The notes below the pieces were generated by a model. The model was not told the DNA's origin. It ran no database searches and saw only the letters and a program-made list of their open reading frames with translations. This document shows, piece after piece, positions 7,909-16,326 of a stretch of 64,000 bases of DNA. This DNA comes from Alkalihalobacillus sp. CinArs1. Its GTDB lineage: Bacteria > Bacillota > Bacilli > Bacillales > Guptibacillaceae. The stretch covers positions 1,178,001 through 1,242,000 of the forward strand of contig NZ_CANDOB010000001.1 of the NCBI RefSeq assembly GCF_947387515.1, read 5' to 3'. Position numbers and translations under genes: made by a program. The first letter of the stretch is position 1. Each line of letters opens with the position of its first letter.

Positions 7909-10900
7909 TTACTTCACTAGCTTTTGAAGCTCGTCTTTCGTCATTTCACTAACAGCACCATTTCCACCTAGTACCTTCACAGAAGTAATATCATTCGTGT
8001 AGAGGTACTTCGTAAGGAATGATTCAACCTCACCCGGAACATCATCTTTCTGTACCAGGATCATCGTTCCGTTGTTCATCGTTACAAGTGGAGCTGAAGC
8101 AAGAGCATCAGGGAACGTCTGTCCGCTTGCTACATAAAGAGTATCAGTAGAGTCTGCGAACATCGTTTGAATTGCTGCAAGCGTTCCGTAACGATTCTTA
8201 CCTTTCAGACGTTCAGTATTCGAAGCAATCTTTTCAACTTCTTTGAATACATCGTCAGAAATTGCACCTGTACCACCTAGAACATATACATTTTCACCAG
8301 CGAGAACTTCTTTCGCTTCCTTCGTTAACTTCTTACCATCCGTTAGTACGATAGGCATTCCATTTTCACCAGCAACACTTGCAGCACTTAGGGCGTCTGC
8401 ATATGTCATGCCAGTTGCAAGGAAGACACCATTACCAGCGAATTCAAGTTCACTCTGTAGGTGATCGACAATCTTAATGTTTGTGTCGAATCGACTCTTA
8501 CCAGAAAGTCTTTCAACATTCTTCGCACTCATTCCAAGTTCAGCAAGTTGTACAACTACGTCATCAGAAACTACGCCAGTTCCACCAACGATAATTGCAT
8601 TTTCTGCACCTAGACGAGAGATTTCAACTTTCACTTGATCGGAAAGCTTTCCTTTTGGTCCTGCAAGTAAGATTGGAGCACCGTAAGCAGATGCTAGAGG
8701 TCCTACAGACAGGGCATCAGGGAAGTCATAGCCAGTTGTGATCACAACTGTTTTGCTATCTTCTTCTCCAAAACCATTTGGATACATTTCTTTTGATGTA
8801 GCGATCGCTGTACCTTCACGGTCTTTACCTTTGATAACGTCTACTACTCCGCCATCTACAGAAACAGGAAGAATAGAGAGTACTTCACCAGTATCAGCAT
8901 CTGTTAAGAATACACCAGCAGTGTAATCACCTGAGGACTCAGGGGCTGTGATCTTTACATCTGTTTTAAATGATTTTCCTACTCCGAGGTCAAACGTTTT
9001 ATCTGTTGCTTGTAGTTCACCTTCACCTTCAACACCTGGGCTTGTTACTTTTTGTTCTGTAATTGCTAGATCAACTGCAGTGTCGCCACCTTCAGCAGTA
9101 GAGTAACCATAAACGGCTACAAGATATTGGCCATCTTCAAGATTATTCAGCTTCACAGCTTCATCAGAAGAGGCGGAGCCTGAGCTAGCAACCATCTTAG
9201 GACCATCTTCAGTAACTTTATAGAACTCTAAGTCAACATCGTCCAATGGGTTATTCGGATTAGAAGTTACCACTTCTAGAGAGATGTTGTTCTCAAGGTT
9301 AAGACTTTTAACGTAGTAATCTTGTAAAGGAACTTCAACGTTTTCCTTCGTTGTTTCTGCCTTACTGAAGTCTCCAGTTTCTACTTTCACTTTCTTAGAA
9401 GTAGACATGTAGTTTTCAAACATAACTTCTTTCGTTGCTTCAAATCCTGCAGGTGTTTGACCAAGATCAATCTGACCTGGGGATTTCACGACACCTTGAA
9501 CAAATGCTTCAAAGTTGAATTTGTTCATTTCTTTGCCTTCTTCAGGACCAAACGTACCGTAGATAGCTACTTCCCATACTCCTGCTTTAGGACTTTCAAA
9601 TACGTTTTCTTCTACTTTCAATCCACCATTACCGTACCCAGCGTAGCCCTGATAGCTACTTACTTGTGTACCATTTGGATCGAAGACCATCATTCTTACA
9701 CGGCCTTGATATTCGCCATTTTCTTGTAATGCTTCAAGAGCAAAGCGAATTTCATCCATTCCAGGCTTTACATCAAAGTAATAGTGCTTTGTTTGAGAAG
9801 CTTGCACTTCGTTCTCATCACTAAAGCGATACTTATTATCAGAAGTAAACTGTTCACCCATAATGATTGTTTGGTGAGATCTAGCTTCTACATAGCTTGT
9901 GGAAGAATCATCAATAACTAGCGTACCTTCATTTCTACCAACCTCAAGCTGAGATTTATCATACGTTACTGTAATTGCTTCACTCTTACCTGCTTCTAGC
10001 GTGATCGACTTTTTAGAAGGAGTAAACCAGCTCTCAGACGGAGTGATAGAAAGCGTTTTCTTCTCATCAGTTGGGTTCTCGATTAGAACTTCAACCTTTT
10101 CTGGAACTTCTTGATTTCTTACGTAAAGGCCTGCACCACCAGATACTTTCTCACCGTGGTAGACTTTCACGTTTACTTCTTTTAACTCATTAACAAAGTT
10201 ATTCTTCAAATATTCAAATGCAGCAGGGACGTCGATAAGACCAGCACCTTGTTGAGTACGAGTGTACCCTTCAAGTGGTTTAGCTGTTTGAATCAACGCT
10301 TCACGAGCTGTTTCATAATCAAATGGTACGCGATCCTTAAGAGAAGCTTGCTTTAATAGCGCCAGAGCACCAGCTACATAAGGAGCTGACATACTAGTAC
10401 CTTGAAGAACTGCATAATTACCCAATTGAGCAGGATAAGCTGCAAACGCTGCTCCTGGAGCTACGATATCAGGCTTTTGCATTCCATCTTCACGTGGCCC
10501 GTTAGAAGAGAAGTACCAAAGTCCGTCTCCTTCTTTCGGAGTTCCATCCTCGTTTTTACCATATGGATATGCACCATATTCTGTTGCCCACATTGTTTCG
10601 TCTATGTGTGCTCCTACTGATACAGATGCTGTGCTTGTTCCAGGAGAACCTACAGTATCTGCTCCAGGACCAGAGTTACCAGCAGACATCGAGAAGATTG
10701 TTCCGAATTCTTCAGATAGGATATTAGCTAGTTGATCATCTGAATCCGTTCCATCGTTCAAGTCTGGCAAGGAACCTAGACTCATATTTACAACATCAAC
10801 GCCAAAACCGCCTAAGTCTTCAGGAAGAGCTGCATCTACCATCGCTGACATAATGCTGTAGCTTGAAGCACCGCCCTCAGCTTTAAATACTTTTAAACCA

Positions 10901-12063
10901 ACAAGTTCCGCACCTGGAGCTACACCATCTTTAGAAACTGCCCCTAGAGCGTTTGTGCGTGCAGGGCCATTCGCTGCTGTAATACCAGAAACGTGAGTTC
11001 CGTGGCCGTTAACATCGAAGAAAATGTTAGCAAACTGACCTTCAGAATCGAGTGAGTTAACACGGAAGTTAGCTCCTACAAGGTCGTCATCTGGATTTAC
11101 ATCAAACGTACCAGCTTGATTATTTTTGTATGGAATTTCATCAGAGAAGTCTTTATCGTTATCTTTGTCGATATAAACCTCTTCATCAACCATCAATACG
11201 CCAAATGCGTCAGCATCGTTACCTTCTTCAGCATCGTTATTATCTTCAGTTACTTCTCCATCAGCGTTCATGTCACCTGCGTTGTAGTCAGGTGCAAGCA
11301 TGCCAAAATGGTACTCATCATCAGAAGCATCGATACCTGCTGTTACATATGTATCACCATCAGCAGTGAATGAAGCGCCTTCATCAAACGTTTGATCAAA
11401 TACGACGTCACCTTCTGCAAGCAGCATATCTCTTTCATAAGTCTGATCGCCTATTGTATAATCACGCACACCTACGATTTTTGACTTCCCAAAATACCCA
11501 TCTTTTAATGTTGCAGTAAATGCTTCGTGACCTGGGTCTGGACCAGAGTCAATGATTCCTACTCTTACTCCTGAACCATCGTATTTGTTGTGAAATTCAT
11601 CTACACCAGTTGCATCGTGAGTTTCCTCAGTTTGTGGACCATCAACTTCTCCACCTTGTTCATTAACTGGCTTAATATCAGGATCATCGAACGTCTTTTC
11701 CAATTCTACAGTACCGTTTTTACCTAGTGATGCAACGTCTGCAAGGTTATAAACGTCCATAACTTTTGAAGTTGGCATTTCTGTTAAGTAAATATAGTTC
11801 TTATGGTTGTCCTTTACTGTGACACCCAACTTCTTTAGTTGAGAGGTGATATCTTTCTTCCCTTTTGTAACAACGATTAGTTCTTGAGATTGCTGACCAC
11901 TAAGTGCGAGAGCAGAGATCTCCTGAGAAATCGGTGCCTTAAACTTCTTCGTCTCTTGTAATGCTGCATCAGCCACTTCCGGATTGTATCCGACGCTCGC
12001 AAAAGATGAGGCGATCAGAGATGCCCCAGCAACGACGGAAAGAACTTTGTTCTTGAATGTCAT
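7909..12063 (-). CDS. Vpr-like subtilase with three C-terminal CWB2 repeats
   Basis: An exported serine protease of 1384 residues. A signal peptide (about 1-34) is followed by an I9-type propeptide (about 60-125) and a subtilase domain with Asp172 in GIIDSGPDPGHEAF, His354 in NGHGTHVSGI, oxyanion Asn463 in SAGNSG and Ser557 in GTSMSAPYVAG. About 180 residues separate Asp and His, far more than in subtilisin. That insert is very acidic and holds two EF-hand-like calcium loops, near 264-274 and 299-309. Fibronectin-like and pre-peptidase-like regions follow, then three CWB2 repeats (about 1090-1384), each with (I/V)xGGTGxVS-type and FPDALS-type blocks. The CWB2 modules should hold the enzyme on the cell wall. 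It is monocistronic, with its own promoter and terminator. Confidence 0.93.
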   Translation of the reverse strand: MTFKNKVLSVVAGASLIASSFASVGYNPEVADAALQETKKFKAPISQEISALALSGQQSQELIVVTKGKKDITSQLKKLGVTVKDNHKNYIYLTEMPTSKVMDVYNLADVASLGKNGTVELEKTFDDPDIKPVNEQGGEVDGPQTEETHDATGVDEFHNKYDGSGVRVGIIDSGPDPGHEAFTATLKDGYFGKSKIVGVRDYTIGDQTYERDMLLAEGDVVFDQTFDEGASFTADGDTYVTAGIDASDDEYHFGMLAPDYNAGDMNADGEVTEDNNDAEEGNDADAFGVLMVDEEVYIDKDNDKDFSDEIPYKNNQAGTFDVNPDDDLVGANFRVNSLDSEGQFANIFFDVNGHGTHVSGITAANGPARTNALGAVSKDGVAPGAELVGLKVFKAEGGASSYSIMSAMVDAALPEDLGGFGVDVVNMSLGSLPDLNDGTDSDDQLANILSEEFGTIFSMSAGNSGPGADTVGSPGTSTASVSVGAHIDETMWATEYGAYPYGKNEDGTPKEGDGLWYFSSNGPREDGMQKPDIVAPGAAFAAYPAQLGNYAVLQGTSMSAPYVAGALALLKQASLKDRVPFDYETAREALIQTAKPLEGYTRTQQGAGLIDVPAAFEYLKNNFVNELKEVNVKVYHGEKVSGGAGLYVRNQEVPEKVEVLIENPTDEKKTLSITPSESWFTPSKKSITLEAGKSEAITVTYDKSQLEVGRNEGTLVIDDSSTSYVEARSHQTIIMGEQFTSDNKYRFSDENEVQASQTKHYYFDVKPGMDEIRFALEALQENGEYQGRVRMMVFDPNGTQVSSYQGYAGYGNGGLKVEENVFESPKAGVWEVAIYGTFGPEEGKEMNKFNFEAFVQGVVKSPGQIDLGQTPAGFEATKEVMFENYMSTSKKVKVETGDFSKAETTKENVEVPLQDYYVKSLNLENNISLEVVTSNPNNPLDDVDLEFYKVTEDGPKMVASSGSASSDEAVKLNNLEDGQYLVAVYGYSTAEGGDTAVDLAITEQKVTSPGVEGEGELQATDKTFDLGVGKSFKTDVKITAPESSGDYTAGVFLTDADTGEVLSILPVSVDGGVVDVIKGKDREGTAIATSKEMYPNGFGEEDSKTVVITTGYDFPDALSVGPLASAYGAPILLAGPKGKLSDQVKVEISRLGAENAIIVGGTGVVSDDVVVQLAELGMSAKNVERLSGKSRFDTNIKIVDHLQSELEFAGNGVFLATGMTYADALSAASVAGENGMPIVLTDGKKLTKEAKEVLAGENVYVLGGTGAISDDVFKEVEKIASNTERLKGKNRYGTLAAIQTMFADSTDTLYVASGQTFPDALASAPLVTMNNGTMILVQKDDVPGEVESFLTKYLYTNDITSVKVLGGNGAVSEMTKDELQKLVK

Positions 12064-12148
12064 GTATAAATTTCCCCCTAAGTTAGTTTAAAAAATCCCT
12101 CTTCATCCGACCCTCCCCGTTAGATATTTACAAAATTTCTGTATTTTC

Positions 12149-12177
12149 AGTTTACTGGTAACATTACAAACCGTCAA
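12149..12177 (-). promoter_or_regulatory. Sigma-A-type promoter of the large subtilase
   Basis: TTGACG (12172-12177) and TAAACT (12149-12154) on the minus strand are separated by exactly 17 bp and lie about 90 bp upstream of the start codon. The ribosome site TTAGGGGGAAA follows close to the ATG. Confidence 0.65.
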
Positions 12178-12255
12178 CAAAAAATTGTATAAAATTACAA
12201 GAATTTTAAATAATATAACAATATGGTTGAGGATATTCTCTAATTCTACTAGTTC

Positions 12256-12287
12256 AAAAAAAAAAGCCTCGAAATGAATCGAAGCTA
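12256..12287 (-). terminator. Terminator overlapping the subtilase stop codon
   Basis: A stem AGCTTCGA/TCGAGGCT (one G-T pair) includes the TAG stop of the 681-residue subtilase and is followed by ten T residues on the minus strand. Confidence 0.9.
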
Positions 12288-14330
12288 ATAGAGAAGACGA
12301 TGATCAATTGTCCAAGCAAGCTCAACAGAAATGGCGCCGTAGCCGCCTAAAATGTTATACGAATTTGCTCCTCTGTTTCTTAAATAAGTCAACTCTTGTG
12401 AGACCTCAGGAAGTAACTTATCTGGATGCGTGAGCATGATCGGGCTATCTTTCTTTGAAGAAAGAGCTCCTCCAACAAGAGCATCAGGGAAGTTCGTACC
12501 TGTTGCAATATAAATATGTTCTAGATAAGAAGAATTGAATCTCTTAATCACTTGGTAGTTTGTTTCATAACGATCTTTTCCACTTATTCTTGTAGTGGGA
12601 ACGCCTAGTGAGTCAGTAGTATGACTTGTAATGACCCCTTCTCCACCAATTGTATAAGATTCGGTTATACGATTGTTTTTCAGATAGGACACTACTTCTG
12701 CTGGAACTTTGTTTTTTTGAACAAATAAAACCGGGGTTTGCATCTTTCCTGCATAAGGAGCAATCGAAAGGGCGTCTGGAAAGTTCTCACCAGATGCAAT
12801 CATAGCTTCGTCGGTTTCAAATGGAATCGCCTCGTTTATTGCAACTGACGTTTCATAACGGTCTTTTCCAGATAATCGAATCGTTCTCATCCCACTTTCG
12901 ACTAATTGATCTTCAATTTCATTCGAAACGGCACCACTTCCACCAACGATTACAACATGTGTTACCCCGAGCCTATAAAGCTCTTCTTTATTCGCAGCAG
13001 AAAGTGACTTTTTCTGTTGTAAAAGGATAGGGGCATCGAGGTATGTTGACAATGGCGAAGCTGCCAGGCTATCCGGGAACGTCAAACCGCTCGCTAATAT
13101 GGCAAACTTCCCCTTTAGATTCGCGCCATCTAACACGACTTCTTTTTCACTTAGCTCCGACCAACCATTCTGTGAGACAGCAATAGCCGTTTCCACTGCA
13201 TTTTCACCATACAACCGATTGTTATTTTTGATACTATTTATGGCACCTACTACATTGAGCCTTCCAGTGCCAAGCTCATTTAAATCCTCGATTGGATCCG
13301 TTGTAGAAATTAGGATATTCCGAACCTGGTCTGCTGTTAAGAAGGGAGCATGTTGCATCACCATTCCAGCAGCTGAACTCACAAGAGCTGAAGACATGCT
13401 CGTCCCAGTCGAATAGTTATACCCATCTAACCACGTGCTATAAATATCCGTTCCCGGGGTATTGAGGTCAATATCTGCACTATAATTCGAGTAAGCGCCC
13501 TTCTCATCCGTTCCTGTATTCGTAGCACCCACTGCAATGGTAGATTCATATGCTGCGGGATATCTCACTTTGTTAAGGTTGTCGTTCCCTGCTGCCGCTA
13601 CAACAAGAACCCCATTTTGGGAAGCTTTATCGATTACGTCTTTCATAGACTGTAAGTTACTATAAGAACCGAGGCTTAGGTTAATAATATCTGCACCGTG
13701 GTTGATCGCGTACTCGATGCCTTCGACGACCGCAGACATCTGTCCAACGTTGCCATCCATCACTTTGATCGGCATAATTTTAACACCTTTTGAAATAGAT
13801 GCGATTCCAATTCCATTATTAGTAGTTGCACCTATAAGTCCAGAAACATGAGTGCCGTGACCTTCGTTATCCTGAGCAGTCTCTCCTTTTGAATGGAGGT
13901 TGATCCCCTTAACTAAATTCCCTTTTAAATCGGGATGATCGAGATCTACCCCTGTATCAAGAACAGCTACAACTACATCACCCTTCTGGACGTATGTATT
14001 CCATGCATCGGTTGTTGAAACTTCTGATAGATAACCTCTTTGCTTATTAAATTCTGGATCGTTTGAATTCATCAGATAGACTGGGGCATCTTCTTCAACA
14101 TAGTCAACATTTGGAGCGCTTTCTAGTTCTTTCATTACGCTGTTCTTTTGAGACTTTGTTGTCTCTATTACTTCAAAGCTGCTCTTACTAGATTGTGTTC
14201 TTACTACTTCATCAGATTCATTGTACTTCACGATTATTTTCACGGTTTCTTCAGCGTTTACTTGGTGGGTAGATATGATAAATAGGCTGAGGATAAATGC
14301 CGTAAACGTTATCTTATAGATTGCCTTCAA
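12285..14330 (-). CDS. Subtilase with three CWB2 repeats
   Basis: An exported S8 protease of 681 residues. It has a signal peptide (about 1-26), a short I9-type propeptide (about 28-85), and a compact subtilase domain with Asp125 in AVLDTGVDLDHPDL, His158 in NEGHGTHVSG, Asn249 in AAAGND and Ser311 in GTSMSS. The block after the serine reads SMSSALVSSAAG and lacks the proline usual in GTSMAAPHVAG. Three CWB2 repeats (about 370-681) with RLSGKDRYETS and FPDALS motifs make up the C-terminal half. It starts at a TTG behind AGGGGGAAAAGAA. It may be read from its own weak promoter or together with the 70-codon gene 77 bp upstream. Its closeness to the RNPP-type regulator suggests, but does not show, cell-density control. 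Confidence 0.92.
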   Translation of the reverse strand: MKAIYKITFTAFILSLFIISTHQVNAEETVKIIVKYNESDEVVRTQSSKSSFEVIETTKSQKNSVMKELESAPNVDYVEEDAPVYLMNSNDPEFNKQRGYLSEVSTTDAWNTYVQKGDVVVAVLDTGVDLDHPDLKGNLVKGINLHSKGETAQDNEGHGTHVSGLIGATTNNGIGIASISKGVKIMPIKVMDGNVGQMSAVVEGIEYAINHGADIINLSLGSYSNLQSMKDVIDKASQNGVLVVAAAGNDNLNKVRYPAAYESTIAVGATNTGTDEKGAYSNYSADIDLNTPGTDIYSTWLDGYNYSTGTSMSSALVSSAAGMVMQHAPFLTADQVRNILISTTDPIEDLNELGTGRLNVVGAINSIKNNNRLYGENAVETAIAVSQNGWSELSEKEVVLDGANLKGKFAILASGLTFPDSLAASPLSTYLDAPILLQQKKSLSAANKEELYRLGVTHVVIVGGSGAVSNEIEDQLVESGMRTIRLSGKDRYETSVAINEAIPFETDEAMIASGENFPDALSIAPYAGKMQTPVLFVQKNKVPAEVVSYLKNNRITESYTIGGEGVITSHTTDSLGVPTTRISGKDRYETNYQVIKRFNSSYLEHIYIATGTNFPDALVGGALSSKKDSPIMLTHPDKLLPEVSQELTYLRNRGANSYNILGGYGAISVELAWTIDHRLLY

Positions 14331-14407
14331 TTCTTTTCCCCCTAATGCATTGTAGTAATAGAATAAGGAAATCGAGTAAGAATTGAAAGAGTTTTACGAC
14401 AAATAGT

Positions 14408-14620
14408 TTAAATGTCACATATTGGTGATTCTTGAGAGTGAGGAGCGTTGGAACAATCATAAATGGGTCTGTGGGATGAAATTTCGAGAAGAAGTGCATC
14501 ATATGAGGATTGGAGCTTGGAGTGTTTGGCTTCCAAAAGGCTTTGTTCTTTTCGTAATGACCCGATAATTTGGATCAAACTAGCAACTAAAGTTTCCATG
14601 TTATTTATCCTTTCTTCCAT
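14408..14620 (-). CDS. Small coiled-coil protein, function unknown
   Basis: A 70-codon gene that I do not recognise. The strong AAAGGAGG site eight bases before its ATG argues that it is translated. The product has a heptad-rich segment (about residues 1-50, with MEERINNMETLVASLIQIIG and LRKEQSLLEAKHSKLQ) likely to form a coiled coil, then a short polar tail with two cysteines. There is no signal peptide or membrane segment. It is divergent from the HTH-TPR regulator, with about 200 bp between them, and is upstream of the CWB2 subtilase on the same strand. It could be a target of that regulator; no family assignment is offered. Confidence 0.6.
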   Translation of the reverse strand: MEERINNMETLVASLIQIIGSLRKEQSLLEAKHSKLQSSYDALLLEISSHRPIYDCSNAPHSQESPICDI

Positions 14621-14688
14621 ATTTAACCTCCTTTTGTATGTTATAGTTTATATATAGCATACTATCAGAATCTTTGCACAAGAGAATA

Positions 14689-14748
14689 TTGGGAAACATA
14701 GTTACAAAATGGGACATTTATCACCGTTTTTCTCACCATATTTCCCAA
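14689..14748. promoter_or_regulatory. Spaced dyad in the divergent regulator promoter region
   Basis: TTGGGAAACAT (14689-14699) and ATATTTCCCAA (14738-14748) are inverted repeats matching at 10 of 11 positions, spaced by 38 bp, with a related ATGGGACATTT between them. They lie between the divergent coiled-coil gene and the regulator gene, so they are candidate operator half-sites for autoregulation. This is an inference from position and symmetry. Confidence 0.4.
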
Positions 14749-14823
14749 CCTCAAATCTATTTTCATTTATTAAAATTTTTAGTAAACTGTAATAGAATAG
14801 TTCTAGGAGAAAGGAAGCATCTC

Positions 14824-16080
14824 ATGATTGGGGCAAAAATCCGTTACTTCAGACAAATGAAAGGGATCACGCAAGAACAGCTTGCTTCAGGTATTTGTTC
14901 GATCCCCTATCTAAGCAAAATTGAACATGGACTAGCACAGCCGAGTGAGGAATTAGTCGAGCATTTATGTAAAGAATTGGGTGTATCTCTTGAACAGGTT
15001 GATGATGAAGATAAAATCAATCGATTACACAACGACTTGGATACCTGGTATAAAGAAATGCGCTTACGTAACTTTGAAGAAGTAACGTTGCTCAAAAAGC
15101 GGATCGAAGAAGAGATTGAAGGAGTAGAAGATCCAGATATGCTAACAAAATACCTCCTTCTCACCTTCAGATACCACATCCTTTTTAGAGAAGCAGATAA
15201 AGCGAACGATATTTTGGAAAAACTATACCATGTTCAAGAAAGATTGTCTGAAGATCTTGAGTACTTTTACTACTATTTCCTTGGACTATATAACTACCAA
15301 AATCGTAAATACAAAGAAGCGAATGAACAATACACTAAAGCGTACAAGCTTCTTACTTCCATGAAAACGAATAATGCTGAGTTAGCTGAATTCTATTATC
15401 AGCAAGCACTCGTTCACAATCGAATCAGTCAAATCACACTGTCGAATAACCTAGCAACGAAATGCCTAGACCTCTTCAACAAGGAGTATAACTTCAAGCG
15501 AGCGGCTGATACTGAGATTTTACTCGGTGTAAACAATCGCGTTATACTAAATTATGGAGAAGCTGAGCATCATTTCCAGAATGCTTTAAAATATGCTGAA
15601 TCATTCAATGATAAAGTACTTAAAAGTATTATTTATCATGATCTCGGCTATGTTTTTTCTTATCAAAATGATTCTGAAAAAGCTTTACGTTTTTATCAAT
15701 CTGGACTTCAAAATACTGAGGAGCATGATGAAGATTACTCTAAAACGATTTTCTTAATTGCTTCAGAGTATTTTAAGATAAATGATTTAGACTTAGCTCG
15801 TCACTGGATTGATAAAGGATTGAAGCTAGTAACGAAAAAAGAATACCTTGAGTATATCTATCATTTTAAGCTTCTAAGGTTAAAACTTGATGGTGATGGA
15901 AACAATCGAGAAGAATTACTTAAAGACGCCGTTAGTTACTTTGAAGCAAAAAACTATTGGATTCATGTATCTCAATATGGAGAAATGCTGGCAGATCACT
16001 ATTTTAATAGTGGTCAATATAAAAGCGCTAGCTTTTACTTTAGATTAGCCAACGATGCTAGAAAAAAAATTATGAATTAG
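14824..16080 (+). CDS. RNPP-type (NprR-like) HTH-TPR transcriptional regulator
   Basis: A 418-residue regulator with an N-terminal XRE helix-turn-helix (about residues 5-60: IRYFRQMKGITQEQLASGI and SKIEHGLAQPS) followed by a long all-helical tetratricopeptide region to the C-terminus (for example YYYFLGLYNYQNRKYKEANE, NYGEAEHHFQNALKYAESF and YQNDSEKALRFYQSGLQ). Length and layout match NprR (about 420 residues) more than the shorter PlcR. Such proteins bind an imported signalling peptide in the TPR domain and switch DNA binding. The ATG at 14824 has GGAGAAAGGAAG upstream, and the longer open frame before it does not look coding. Eighteen bases after the stop begins a small exported-peptide gene, and a terminator closes the pair. 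Confidence 0.9.
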   Translation: MIGAKIRYFRQMKGITQEQLASGICSIPYLSKIEHGLAQPSEELVEHLCKELGVSLEQVDDEDKINRLHNDLDTWYKEMRLRNFEEVTLLKKRIEEEIEGVEDPDMLTKYLLLTFRYHILFREADKANDILEKLYHVQERLSEDLEYFYYYFLGLYNYQNRKYKEANEQYTKAYKLLTSMKTNNAELAEFYYQQALVHNRISQITLSNNLATKCLDLFNKEYNFKRAADTEILLGVNNRVILNYGEAEHHFQNALKYAESFNDKVLKSIIYHDLGYVFSYQNDSEKALRFYQSGLQNTEEHDEDYSKTIFLIASEYFKINDLDLARHWIDKGLKLVTKKEYLEYIYHFKLLRLKLDGDGNNREELLKDAVSYFEAKNYWIHVSQYGEMLADHYFNSGQYKSASFYFRLANDARKKIMN

Positions 16081-16098
16081 AAAGGAAGAGAAAAAATC

Positions 16099-16227
16099 AT
16101 GAAAAAGTTTATCGTCAAGATGTTATTAATAGCTAGTGTTGGTAGTATCGCTTTAATGAGTGATCATGATAGATTGCCTGAATCTCAAAACCAAACACCA
16201 GAAGTAAAAACTGAAGTTATCGCATAA
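16099..16227 (+). CDS. Phr/NprX-like pro-peptide, candidate quorum-sensing signal
   Basis: A 42-codon gene immediately downstream of the HTH-TPR regulator, with an AAAGGAAG ribosome site. The product has a lysine-containing N-terminus and hydrophobic core (MKKFIVKMLLIASVGSIALM) typical of a Sec-exported precursor, then a polar C-terminal tail. The tail contains SQNQT (residues 28-32), which shares NQT with the Bacillus PhrA pentapeptide ARNQT, and ends VKTEVIA. Regulator-then-peptide order, short gap, precursor length and a shared terminator are what is known for NprR-NprX and Rap-Phr pairs. Which residues form the mature peptide is not decided by sequence; the internal SQNQT and the C-terminal region are both candidates. 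Confidence 0.8.
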   Translation: MKKFIVKMLLIASVGSIALMSDHDRLPESQNQTPEVKTEVIA

Positions 16228-16231
16228 TCCC

Positions 16232-16266
16232 ATAACCTGACGCAAACTGCGTCAGGTTATTTATTT
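16232..16266 (+). terminator. Terminator of the regulator-peptide operon
   Basis: A perfect 12-bp stem (ATAACCTGACGC against GCGTCAGGTTAT) with a 5-nt loop, followed by TTATTT, starts five bases after the peptide gene stop codon. Confidence 0.9.
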
Positions 16267-16326
16267 GCTCTACTTTTAAAATTAGCTATACTAAACAGTA
16301 TCTATTAGATAAGGAGCGTGCTACTG

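Noticed and set aside
9457-9729. Open frame on the plus strand inside the large subtilase gene
   Set aside because: Antisense to a well-supported coding region, no ribosome site, composition typical of a shadow frame.
14674-14823. 50 additional N-terminal codons of the HTH-TPR regulator
   Set aside because: The HTH starts directly after the ATG at 14824, which has its own ribosome site; the extension covers the likely promoter and dyad region and does not resemble family N-termini.
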